8,835 nucleotides of DNA from Candidatus Dormiibacterota bacterium (GTDB lineage: Bacteria > Chloroflexota > Dormibacteria > Aeolococcales > Aeolococcaceae), in the NCBI GenBank assembly GCA_019236085.1, contig JAFAJR010000089.1, forward strand, positions 1 to 8,835, in the 5' to 3' direction. How positions within the stretch are numbered: position 1 is the first letter of the stretch; every line of letters begins with the position of its first letter. The notes beneath the pieces are model-generated. The model did no database searches. It was not told the origin of the DNA and saw only the letters and a list, made by a program, of their open reading frames with translations. Made by a program: the position numbers and the translations under genes. Of the stretch, positions 1 through 6,296 are shown one piece after another.

Positions 1-1173
1 GACAAGAATGCCGCACTGGGACTGATGGAGACTGGCGGACTGGTGCTGGCGATGGTTGTCCAGCCGGCCTCGGGCGCCTTCTCGGACCACCTGCGCACCC
101 GCTTCGGCCGGCGCCGCCCGATGATCGCCGTGGGCGCCGTGGGCGCAATCGCAGCGCTGCTGCTGATGGCGGGGGCGCAGGCGTTCGCCGCTGTCGTGGC
201 CGTGTACTGCCTGCTGCAGTTCTCGATGAACGTCGCCCAGGGCGGCTACCAGGGGCTTCTTCCCGACACCGTTCCCGGAGCGCAACGGGGCCGCGCCTCG
301 GGGTGGCTGGGCGTTGCAACCCTCTCCGGCCAGGTCGCAGGAGCCGTGGCGGCCGGTCCGCTGGCGCCGCGAGTGATGTGCCTGGTGATCGCGGGGATGG
401 TCGCGGCCACGGCCGCTGCGACCGTCTTCGGCATCACAGAGCAGCCGCTGCATGCCGCTGTTGAGCGCATGCCGGGCAGCGCAGGGAGCCGGCTGCGCGG
501 CTACTTCGCCGAGCTGCTCGTGCAGCGCGACTTCTGCTGGGTGGTTGCCAGCCGTTTCCTCATGTTCACCAGCCTCGCCGCGGTGCAGCGGTTCGCCGCG
601 TACTACATCAGCGACACGTTCCACGGCAACGACGTGCTGTTCGGCATCAACCTGGGTTCGCCCCAGACGGCGACCTCTGCGATGCTCGCTGTGGTGGTGC
701 TGTTCGGCATGGCGGTCACATATCCCGCGGTGCGCCTCAGTGACCAGGTGGGCCGCCGCTCGGTGCTGACCGGCGCGGCGTTGGTGGGATGCGCCGGCTG
801 TGCGCTGTTCGTGATCGCGGGATCCGTGACCGAGGTGGTGCTGTTCGCCCTGCCGGTTGCGGTCGCCTTTGGCATGATCGTGTCGGTCGACTGGGCCTTC
901 ATGGCAGAGCTGGCGCCGGCGGCGCGGGCAGGCAAGTTCCTGGGCTTCTCGAACATCGCGACGGCGGGTGCCCAGGCCGCGGCTCCGGCGGTGCTCGGCC
1001 CGGTCATCGACGCCGTGAATGCGCGCACCGGCTCTGTGGGCGGTGCTGCGGGAAGTGCCGGGTACCGAGTGATGTTCGTCTTCGGTGCCGTGTGCTTTCT
1101 TCTCGGCGCCCTGGTGCTGCGACGGGTGCGGACCAATCGTCCCGCGGCTGCCCCACAATTCGCCCTCACATGA
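1..1173 (+). CDS. MFS transporter, 5'-truncated by window edge
   Basis: Secondary transporter of the major facilitator superfamily in the cytoplasmic membrane. The reading frame is open from base 1 (DKNAALGLMETGG...), so the ATG at 25 is probably internal and the true start, with TM1, lies outside the window. The 390 visible residues hold about 11 hydrophobic segments. The TM2-TM3 loop carries a clear motif A, GAFSDHLRTRFGRRRP (residues 25-40); its half-repeat copy is LSDQVGRRSV (about 246-255). A longer central loop lies near 141-175. The loop after TM4 (LLPDTVPGAQRGRASG) resembles sugar-type MFS carriers (SLC45/GPH-like); that sub-assignment and any substrate are inferences. Its TGA overlaps the next gene's ATG (ATGA), indicating co-transcription with the downstream membrane protein. 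Confidence 0.88.
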   Translation, partial: DKNAALGLMETGGLVLAMVVQPASGAFSDHLRTRFGRRRPMIAVGAVGAIAALLLMAGAQAFAAVVAVYCLLQFSMNVAQGGYQGLLPDTVPGAQRGRASGWLGVATLSGQVAGAVAAGPLAPRVMCLVIAGMVAATAAATVFGITEQPLHAAVERMPGSAGSRLRGYFAELLVQRDFCWVVASRFLMFTSLAAVQRFAAYYISDTFHGNDVLFGINLGSPQTATSAMLAVVVLFGMAVTYPAVRLSDQVGRRSVLTGAALVGCAGCALFVIAGSVTEVVLFALPVAVAFGMIVSVDWAFMAELAPAARAGKFLGFSNIATAGAQAAAPAVLGPVIDAVNARTGSVGGAAGSAGYRVMFVFGAVCFLLGALVLRRVRTNRPAAAPQFALT

Positions 1174-1922
1174 GACCCGGCGACGTGGTCGGCGACGGTG
1201 CATCGCGGCGTGTCTCGCCGCTGTTCTTCGTGCTGGCGCTTGTCTGCTTCTTCTTCACCTTCGCCGGGGTGTCCTGCAACACGGCGCGGGCCAAGCAAGC
1301 GGTGAGCAGCCTGTCCGGGCTGGGCGGCGGCGGCACCACTGCGGCCAGCGTGCAGAACCTCAACCGCTGCCTCGACGCGCTCAGCGGCGCCAACCTGGTC
1401 ACCTACTCGGGCTTCGACTTCGCGTTCGGTCGCGCACCCAGCGAGCTCAGCGACATTCCCAGCATCTGCCAGTCAGGAGCGGTCTCGCCGAGCGCATCCA
1501 GCAGCGCGCCGAGCCAGGCGACCATTGGGACACAGCCGCTCGACCTGCTGGCACTCATCGCAGTGGGACTGGGCGTCATTGTCGGCGCAGCCTTTCTCTT
1601 CGTGCAGATCCGCGCCCGGCTGCGCCTCACCATTGCGGCGCTTTTGAGCGTCATCGGCTTTGGCCTGCTGATCTTCGCCCAGGTGCATGTGCATGCGGCG
1701 ATCGCCAACACGCTCAACAGCGCCGCCGCCGGCAGCGGCGCGCCCTTCTCAGTTTCAGACTACTTCGTCATCAACGATGGGGTCGCGTGGATCCTGGCGC
1801 TGGTCGCACTCGGAGCCGGCACCTTCTACAACGTCGCAGCACTGCTGGCGCTGCCGGCGATCGCCCAGGACATTCCATCGGACTGGCACGATCCACCGCC
1901 GCAACCGGCCGGGGCCACGTAG
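1170..1922 (+). CDS. Four-TM membrane protein with cysteine-containing ectodomain, unknown function
   Basis: 250 residues, function not recognised. The ATG at 1170 is chosen because it overlaps the MFS stop (ATGA) and gives a short charged N-terminus before the first membrane segment; in-frame sequence further upstream is MFS antisense-frame noise. Predicted order: TM1 about 17-34, a probably exposed region 36-123 with Cys36, Cys67 and Cys100 and a Ser/Ala-rich linker (103-117), then three membrane segments near 124-146, 151-171 and 205-229, and a Pro-rich tail. The GVSC sequence after TM1 is not a valid lipobox because Gly occupies -3. The pattern TM, Ser-Cys, short 'SGxxLxxxxGxxxAxG' ectodomain, then three TMs is, from memory, found in other uncharacterised bacterial membrane proteins. 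Cys pairing and orientation are inferred. Confidence 0.75.
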   Translation: MRPGDVVGDGASRRVSPLFFVLALVCFFFTFAGVSCNTARAKQAVSSLSGLGGGGTTAASVQNLNRCLDALSGANLVTYSGFDFAFGRAPSELSDIPSICQSGAVSPSASSSAPSQATIGTQPLDLLALIAVGLGVIVGAAFLFVQIRARLRLTIAALLSVIGFGLLIFAQVHVHAAIANTLNSAAAGSGAPFSVSDYFVINDGVAWILALVALGAGTFYNVAALLALPAIAQDIPSDWHDPPPQPAGAT

Positions 1923-1935
1923 CGGCGCAGCAGGG
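1923..1935. other. Convergent 13-base gap between stop codons
   Basis: The plus-strand four-TM gene ends at 1922 (TAG) and the minus-strand SDR ends at 1936 (TAG). No hairpin with a T-run is visible on either side, so no intrinsic terminator is apparent and the two transcripts may overlap at their 3' ends or end by Rho. Confidence 0.6.
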
Positions 1936-2841
1936 CTAGCGCGACCCGCCGAGAAACGGTATGCCGTACGACTCGGGTTGCGAGCCGACGCTCGTGGGCC
2001 ACACCTCGGCGATCTGGTCAGCCGTCCAGCCGCCGTCGCGATACGCGACGGAGATCTCTTTGGGATGCGACCAGAGCGAAAGCTTGTCACCGCCGAGGCC
2101 GATGCACTGACCGGTGACATTCGACGCCTCATCCGAACAGAGGAATACAAGAAGTGGCGCCACGTCGTCGGGCGTGCCCATGCCCATTTGCTTGCGGACC
2201 ATGTCCGGCAGCGGCTCGCCGCGATCGGCAGCATCCACGACTTCCTGCATACCGGGAATGGTCGAGATCATCCGGGTGATGGCGTTGGGCACGATGGCAT
2301 TGACGGTGATGCGGTTCTTGGCGCACTCCATCGCCCAGGTGCGGGCGAAGGCCGCAATGCCCGCCTTCGCCGCCGCGTAGTTGGTCTGGCCGAAGTTGCC
2401 ACGCTGGCCGGCCCACGAGGCCACCACCACTATGCGGCCACCGGAGTCCTGCTCGCGCATCCTCCGCACCGCCGCTCTGGCACAGGTGAATGTGCCCCGC
2501 AGGTGGGTCTCGATCACCGCATCGAAGTCGTCGTCGCTCATGTTCCAGATCACGCGGTCGCGAAGAATCCCAGCGTTGGTGACCATGATGTCGAGCTTTC
2601 CGAAGGACTCCACGGCCGCCGCCACCAGGCGTTCGGCGGCCTCGGTGGCCCCGACCGCCGTGACCTCGGCAACAGCGGTGCCGCCGGCCTCCTTGATGGC
2701 GGAGACGGTGTCCTCAGCCACGTCCTTGTCGACGTCGTTGACCACGACCGCGCAGCCTGCTTCAGCCAGGGCTAGAGCGTATGCGCGGCCGATGCCACGT
2801 CCGCTCCCTGTCACCACCGCAGCTCTTCCATTGAGATTCAT
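1936..2841 (-). CDS. SDR-family oxidoreductase (HSD17B4-like 3-hydroxyacyl dehydrogenase type)
   Basis: 301-residue classical short-chain dehydrogenase/reductase, cytosolic, expected to oxidise or reduce a hydroxyl/keto group with a nicotinamide cofactor. Visible motifs: dinucleotide-binding TGSGRGIG (11-18), Asp36 at the end of the second strand (favours NAD(H) over NADP(H)), N89-A90-G91, and the catalytic Ser142, Tyr155, Lys159 (YAAAK). The usual active-site Asn position is His113 in ETHLRGTF; HLRG is common in the SDR domains of peroxisomal multifunctional enzyme type 2/HSD17B4 relatives, suggesting an acyl-CoA-type substrate (inference). About 45 residues after the normal C-terminus (from 257, rich in Trp, Ser and Pro) extend beyond the usual 250-residue length. 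Last gene of the minus-strand run, 39 bases after the GNAT gene; AAGG nine bases before ATG may be its ribosome-binding site. Confidence 0.9.
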   Translation of the reverse strand: MNLNGRAAVVTGSGRGIGRAYALALAEAGCAVVVNDVDKDVAEDTVSAIKEAGGTAVAEVTAVGATEAAERLVAAAVESFGKLDIMVTNAGILRDRVIWNMSDDDFDAVIETHLRGTFTCARAAVRRMREQDSGGRIVVVASWAGQRGNFGQTNYAAAKAGIAAFARTWAMECAKNRITVNAIVPNAITRMISTIPGMQEVVDAADRGEPLPDMVRKQMGMGTPDDVAPLLVFLCSDEASNVTGQCIGLGGDKLSLWSHPKEISVAYRDGGWTADQIAEVWPTSVGSQPESYGIPFLGGSR

Positions 2842-2880
2842 GAGCCGGTACCTTGGCCGATCCTCATCGCCGCTCGCAAC

Positions 2881-3747
2881 TCAGGCATCGCCGGCGATCA
2901 GCTCGACGTGGACATGCTCCGCGGTGGTGCGGTACCCGACCTGGGCGTATATCCCATTCGAGACAGGGTTGGCAGCATCAGCGAAGAGCATGCACACGTC
3001 CACACCGGCGCGCTGCAGCATGGCTTCGGTGATCTCGTACACAAGACGCCGGGCGTACCCATGGTTGCGATGCTCAGGCGGGGTGTACACCGGGCCAACC
3101 CGCACCACGCCGCTGTACGGCCCCCGGTAACCGGCAAGCGAGACAGGACTTCCGCCGTCGAACCACACGTCCAGCGAGCCTGCTGCGGAAAGACGTCGCG
3201 CCTGCCCGGCTCCGTCGGGCCCGATGGGTTCCTGCACCTCCGCGCCGAACGCCGTGAGCCAGGAACCGAGCAGCTCGAGCTCATCGTCGTGGGCAGCTCG
3301 CCGCGTTCCGGGTGGACGCGGAACCTCCACCGCATGCAGCGCCTGCATCAGCAGCAGTGCCTTGACGAGGCGCGGGCGCAAGCCGCAACGCTCGGCGATT
3401 GCTACAGCCACCGGTTCTGCCGCCGGCCGCGGTCCGGTGACGCTGCGCAGCGCGATGCCCAGCACGGATGACCGCTCCAGCGCAGAAGCGGCGATCATCG
3501 GCCAAGCGGCCTGGGGCATGTCGGTGACCAGAAGCGGGTAGGGCGGCGTCCAATGGCCGGCGCCGCAGACAGTGTCGCCGTCCAGCACGTACCAGAATCC
3601 CGGTGTGGCCTGCCAGTGGACGGTGCCTCCCTGCCGGACGAGCTCCATCACGCTGAACGGGACGCTGCGGCCACACGGGTCCGCGCGGAAGAACGGCGTC
3701 ACGGCCTTCGCGTACTCGTCGACGTCTTCGGTGGCATGCAGCTCCAT
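2881..3747 (-). CDS. GNAT-family N-acetyltransferase with long N-terminal region
   Basis: 288 residues. The C-terminal part is a GNAT fold that would transfer acetyl from acetyl-CoA to an amine: strand VVRVGPVY (214-221) leads into the pyrophosphate-binding loop with H226, R227, N228, H229, G230, Y231, A232 (R-x-x-G-x-A), and NPVSNGIYAQVGY (260-272) is the second GNAT signature. A single GNAT domain is about 150 residues; here about 200 precede the CoA site. The stretch FWYVLDGDTVCGAGHWTPP (51-69) looks like strands of a degenerate second GNAT domain, so it may be a tandem-type enzyme with only the C-terminal CoA site intact (inference). The substrate cannot be told. It starts 15 bases after the exchanger stop, without a good Shine-Dalgarno. 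Confidence 0.85.
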   Translation of the reverse strand: MELHATEDVDEYAKAVTPFFRADPCGRSVPFSVMELVRQGGTVHWQATPGFWYVLDGDTVCGAGHWTPPYPLLVTDMPQAAWPMIAASALERSSVLGIALRSVTGPRPAAEPVAVAIAERCGLRPRLVKALLLMQALHAVEVPRPPGTRRAAHDDELELLGSWLTAFGAEVQEPIGPDGAGQARRLSAAGSLDVWFDGGSPVSLAGYRGPYSGVVRVGPVYTPPEHRNHGYARRLVYEITEAMLQRAGVDVCMLFADAANPVSNGIYAQVGYRTTAEHVHVELIAGDA

Positions 3748-3762
3748 CTGCCGTGCAGTCTC

Positions 3763-4764
3763 TCAGGTGGGAGGAGCCGTTCCCAGGTGCCCGCCTGTGA
3801 TCACCTGGGCGATCACGTAACCGAGCCACGGGAGTCCTGCAAGCAGCAATAGCGACCCATGCGCGTTTCCACGGAACAGCAACGCGAACAGGTAGAGCGC
3901 GGTGCCCAGCGTGATGAGGGCGCCGATCAGACCGGCGCTGCCGATGCTCCAGGAGGTGAACACGACGCCGATGAAGCCCAGCACGCACGCCTGGAACGTC
4001 GCGGAGCCGGCGACGTTGCCGAAGGCGAGCTTGTCATCGCGGCTTCGCACCCAGAGCACGCTATTCATGGTCTCGGGGAGCTCGGTCGCCAGCGGCACCA
4101 CGACGATCGCCAGGGTGAGCGCTGGGACACGGAGGGCCGAGGCTGCGTTGTTGAGCGCGGTCACGAACAGCTGCGAGCCGACCACCAGCAGCGCCACGGC
4201 GACCGCCAGCTGCACCGCGATCAGGCCCAGGTGGGGCTGCCCCGGCCGCCAGCGCACCATGTGCAGCGGCTCCGGCATGTCCTCCGCCGGCGAGCCTCCG
4301 CGCAGTGTTGCTGCCACATATGTCATATACAGGCCGAGCAGCAGAATCCCCACCACGATGCGCGCCGGCGAAGGCAGCAGGACGCACAGCAGCACCGCGG
4401 GAAAGGCGATGCTGAAGGCGCCGAGGTCACGGCGCGCCTGGGCCGCCTGGAGGCGGAGCCTGCGCTGACCGCGCCGGGTGAGCACCGCAAGCCCGGTCAG
4501 CGCCACGCCCACGGTCAGCAGCAGGAACGGCGCCCCGAGCACCGCTCCCATGGCCACGGCGTTGGCGTTCGGCGCGTGGCCGGCCAGCGCGACCACCGGG
4601 ACCACGAATTCGGGCAGCGCTGTTCCGATCGCTGCAAGAAGGCTGCCGGTGGCCCCGCTCGCCAGGCGCATCCGGAAGCCGGCCCATTCCACGGCGTTGG
4701 TGAACAGCTCGCTCGCCGCAACGATGAGGATGACGCTCGCCACGAAGAGCAGGGCGGTGCTCAT
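3763..4764 (-). CDS. CaCA-family cation (Na+/Ca2+-type) exchanger
   Basis: 333-residue membrane antiporter with about ten TM segments in two inverted halves. The alpha-1 repeat is GSLLAAIGTALPEFVV with Glu52 in TALPE (48-52); alpha-2 is VVVPLATELPETMNS with Glu231 in TELPE (227-231), followed by GNVAGSATFQ (249-258). These acidic residues are the conserved ion ligands of CaCA exchangers. The second half of alpha-1 reads MGAVLGAPFLLLT (72-84), lacking the Ser and Asn ligands of the canonical GNxxGSNxxN; alpha-2 keeps Ser254 but has Gln258 where NCX_Mj has Asp. This GAPF subgroup is, from memory, a recurring bacterial branch usually annotated only as 'sodium:calcium antiporter' or 'cation exchanger', so the transported ions are uncertain. 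The central hydrophilic loop (about 151-178) is short. ATG overlaps the Nudix stop as ATGA. Confidence 0.88.
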   Translation of the reverse strand: MSTALLFVASVILIVAASELFTNAVEWAGFRMRLASGATGSLLAAIGTALPEFVVPVVALAGHAPNANAVAMGAVLGAPFLLLTVGVALTGLAVLTRRGQRRLRLQAAQARRDLGAFSIAFPAVLLCVLLPSPARIVVGILLLGLYMTYVAATLRGGSPAEDMPEPLHMVRWRPGQPHLGLIAVQLAVAVALLVVGSQLFVTALNNAASALRVPALTLAIVVVPLATELPETMNSVLWVRSRDDKLAFGNVAGSATFQACVLGFIGVVFTSWSIGSAGLIGALITLGTALYLFALLFRGNAHGSLLLLAGLPWLGYVIAQVITGGHLGTAPPT

Positions 4765-5294
4765 CGCGGCCGCCGCGAACGGCGCCAGGCGTCGAGCGGG
4801 GCCCGCATCCAGGCCGTGCCGAAGAGCAGCACATGGTGGATCGTGACCGGCTGCACCCGGTGCACCGGCGGCTCACCGCTGTCGGCAGCGAATGCGTCGG
4901 CGATGCGCAGCCGCAGCCAGGGGAAGGCGGTGTGGGGCAGGTCGTCGCCGGCGACGAACCGCGTGGACCACGCTTCCAGGCTGCGCCTCGGCGCGCCGCC
5001 GGTGACGCGACCCAGGTAGAGCGCATCGCCCGCCGACCGCAGCCCGGCCCACGAATAGACGCCCACCAGACGTTCGATGTGGATCGCGTAGCCGGTCTCC
5101 TCCTCGGCTTCCCGCCGGGCAGTCTCTGCAGGGTCCTCGCCCGGCTCGCAGTGACCACCGGGGAGCTCCCACCCCGGCGGCCAGGGCCGCAGCTGCAGCA
5201 GCACGCTGTCGCCGTCGAGCACCGCCACCTGGGAGCCGAGCACCTGCCAGCTGACACCGTCCACCTCCACGCGCGGCAAGCGACGGGCGGTCAT
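4761..5294 (-). CDS. Nudix hydrolase
   Basis: 177-residue soluble hydrolase that should cleave a nucleoside diphosphate linked to another group, using Mg2+. The Nudix box fits GX5EX7REUXEEXGU at residues 47-69: Gly47, Glu53, Arg61, Glu62, Glu65, Glu66, Gly68; Ala63 and Tyr69 replace the usual aliphatic positions. The preceding strand PPGWELPGG (39-47) is typical. The start is set at ATG 5294 because it overlaps the M50 protease stop (ATGA) and gives a standard Nudix length; a longer reading from 5480 adds 62 Arg/Gly-rich residues that only mirror the protease gene. The C-terminal half (Trp/His-rich, about 85-177) does not show which substrate is used. A role in nucleotide or dinucleotide clean-up is a family-level expectation. 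Confidence 0.9.
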   Translation of the reverse strand: MTARRLPRVEVDGVSWQVLGSQVAVLDGDSVLLQLRPWPPGWELPGGHCEPGEDPAETARREAEEETGYAIHIERLVGVYSWAGLRSAGDALYLGRVTGGAPRRSLEAWSTRFVAGDDLPHTAFPWLRLRIADAFAADSGEPPVHRVQPVTIHHVLLFGTAWMRAPLDAWRRSRRPR

Positions 5295-6031
5295 GAGAAG
5301 GCCATGAAGATGTTGGGCAGTCCGAGAAAGATCGGCGTCACCCCCGGCACCACCGCGTGCGAGAACAGTGTCGAGGCGGCACCAACCGTCGCAGCCCCCA
5401 GCGGATTGATGCCCCCGCGGCTTATCTCGGCCGGCAGCACGACGGCGAGAAGCGCAACGAGGTACACGCCCCACCGCCACTGCTCCAGATGAAGGAAGAG
5501 CGCCGCGGCGCGGGGGAACACCAGGTTGCGCAGCAGCGCATAGCCGTCCAGGCCGGGCAGCGGCACCAGTGAATAGATGCAGAGCGCCACGTTGATGAAG
5601 AACCCCTGCAGCAGCAGCCCGGTGAAGATGCCTTGGGCGGAGCCGGTCTGCGCCGTGGTCACGAAACCGTCGATGTCGAGGCCCGAGGTCGCCAGCTCGA
5701 TGCGCAGGGTTGCGGCGAACACAGCAGCCACCAGCAGATGCGAGAGCGGCCCGGCAGCGATGACCAGAGCGCGTCTCGCGCGCCCTTCGAGGTACGGGGA
5801 GTTGAGCGGCACCGGCCGCGCCCAGCCGAAACCCGCCACCAGCAAGGCGGCCACGCCGACGGCGTCGAGCTGGCGGCGCGGATCTAGCGACATGCCGTGG
5901 CGGCGGCGCGGTGTCGGGTCCCCCAGACGCAGCGCCACGCCGGCGTGCGCCAGCTCGTGGAACAGCAGGCCGATCACCATGCCGGGCAGCGTGAACGCGA
6001 TGACCTCGGCGTACGCGCCGGGGCCGTTCAT
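5291..6031 (-). CDS. M50-family site-2-type intramembrane metalloprotease
   Basis: 246-residue polytopic membrane protein of the zinc metalloprotease family M50. The zinc site is HELAH (25-29) in the first hydrophobic segment, with the third ligand in LVPLPGLDGYALL (155-167), Asp162. GWARPVPLN (69-77) and AAGPLSHLLVA (92-102) are further conserved M50 blocks. There is no PDZ domain between the core segments, so it is the short form seen in many bacteria (YwhC/Rv-type small site-2 proteases), not an RseP-type regulator. About six hydrophobic segments; the tail ends in hydrophobic GLPNIFMAFS. All catalytic residues are present. The ATG at 6031 is 34 bases after the small-protein stop and has no Shine-Dalgarno, so the start is somewhat uncertain. 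The substrate is unknown; location between a Get3-like gene and a Nudix gene suggests only shared transcription. Confidence 0.9.
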   Translation of the reverse strand: MNGPGAYAEVIAFTLPGMVIGLLFHELAHAGVALRLGDPTPRRRHGMSLDPRRQLDAVGVAALLVAGFGWARPVPLNSPYLEGRARRALVIAAGPLSHLLVAAVFAATLRIELATSGLDIDGFVTTAQTGSAQGIFTGLLLQGFFINVALCIYSLVPLPGLDGYALLRNLVFPRAAALFLHLEQWRWGVYLVALLAVVLPAEISRGGINPLGAATVGAASTLFSHAVVPGVTPIFLGLPNIFMAFS

Positions 6032-6065
6032 CGATCGCGGGCCGCGGCGCGGCCGGCGCGGCGCA

Positions 6066-6296
6066 CTAGTCGAGCTGGACGCGCGACGGCGTTCTTTTCG
6101 ACCTCGTCCGGGTGCTCCCTGTGGCCCTCGAACGGTTGTGCTCGATAATCACCGCGATAGCCAGCAGCAGCTCGCGCTGCGCGTTGAGCAGGTGCACCTG
6201 CGCTTCGGGTGGCACCACGTCGCTGATCGTGCTGCCCACGAGGCGCAGCGCGTCCTCGAGCAGACTCTGGCCCTGCTGTTTCGACGCGTCGGTCAC
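6066..6296 (-). CDS. Small helical protein coupled to Get3/ArsA gene, unknown function
   Basis: 76 residues from a GTG start that overlaps the ATPase stop as GTGA (6296-6293), with no Shine-Dalgarno, so translation probably depends on ribosomes finishing the ATPase. Residues 8-52 look strongly helical: an amphipathic first helix (GQSLLEDALRLVGSTISDVV), a PPEAQ turn (29-33) and a second helix HLLNAQRELLLAIAVIIEH that is hydrophobic on most faces but carries Arg/Glu, so it is more likely a packing or oligomer helix than a membrane span. The final 22 residues are Arg/Ser/Thr-rich and probably disordered. No Cys or His cluster and no known motif. The overlap and coding-like composition support a real gene; partnership with the ATPase is inferred from position. 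Confidence 0.72.
   Translation of the reverse strand: MTDASKQQGQSLLEDALRLVGSTISDVVPPEAQVHLLNAQRELLLAIAVIIEHNRSRATGSTRTRSKRTPSRVQLD

Noticed and set aside
1202..1277. Lipoprotein signal in the four-TM protein (GVSC after the first TM)
   Set aside because: Position -3 is Gly and -2 Val, not the Leu/Val/Ile-Ala/Ser-type lipobox, and three more TM segments follow.
1687..2775. 362-codon plus-strand open frame across the SDR gene
   Set aside because: Antisense to the SDR, which has all catalytic motifs, and it also cuts across the end of the four-TM gene and the convergent gap; composition is shadow-like.
3859..5019. 386-codon plus-strand open frame over the exchanger and Nudix genes
   Set aside because: The product is Arg/His/Gln/Glu-rich without hydrophobic core or motif; the opposite strand holds clear CaCA and Nudix signatures.
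5295..5480. 62-residue N-terminal extension of the Nudix protein
   Set aside because: It lies wholly within the M50 protease gene, is Arg/Gly-rich, and an ATG at the ATGA overlap gives a normal Nudix length.
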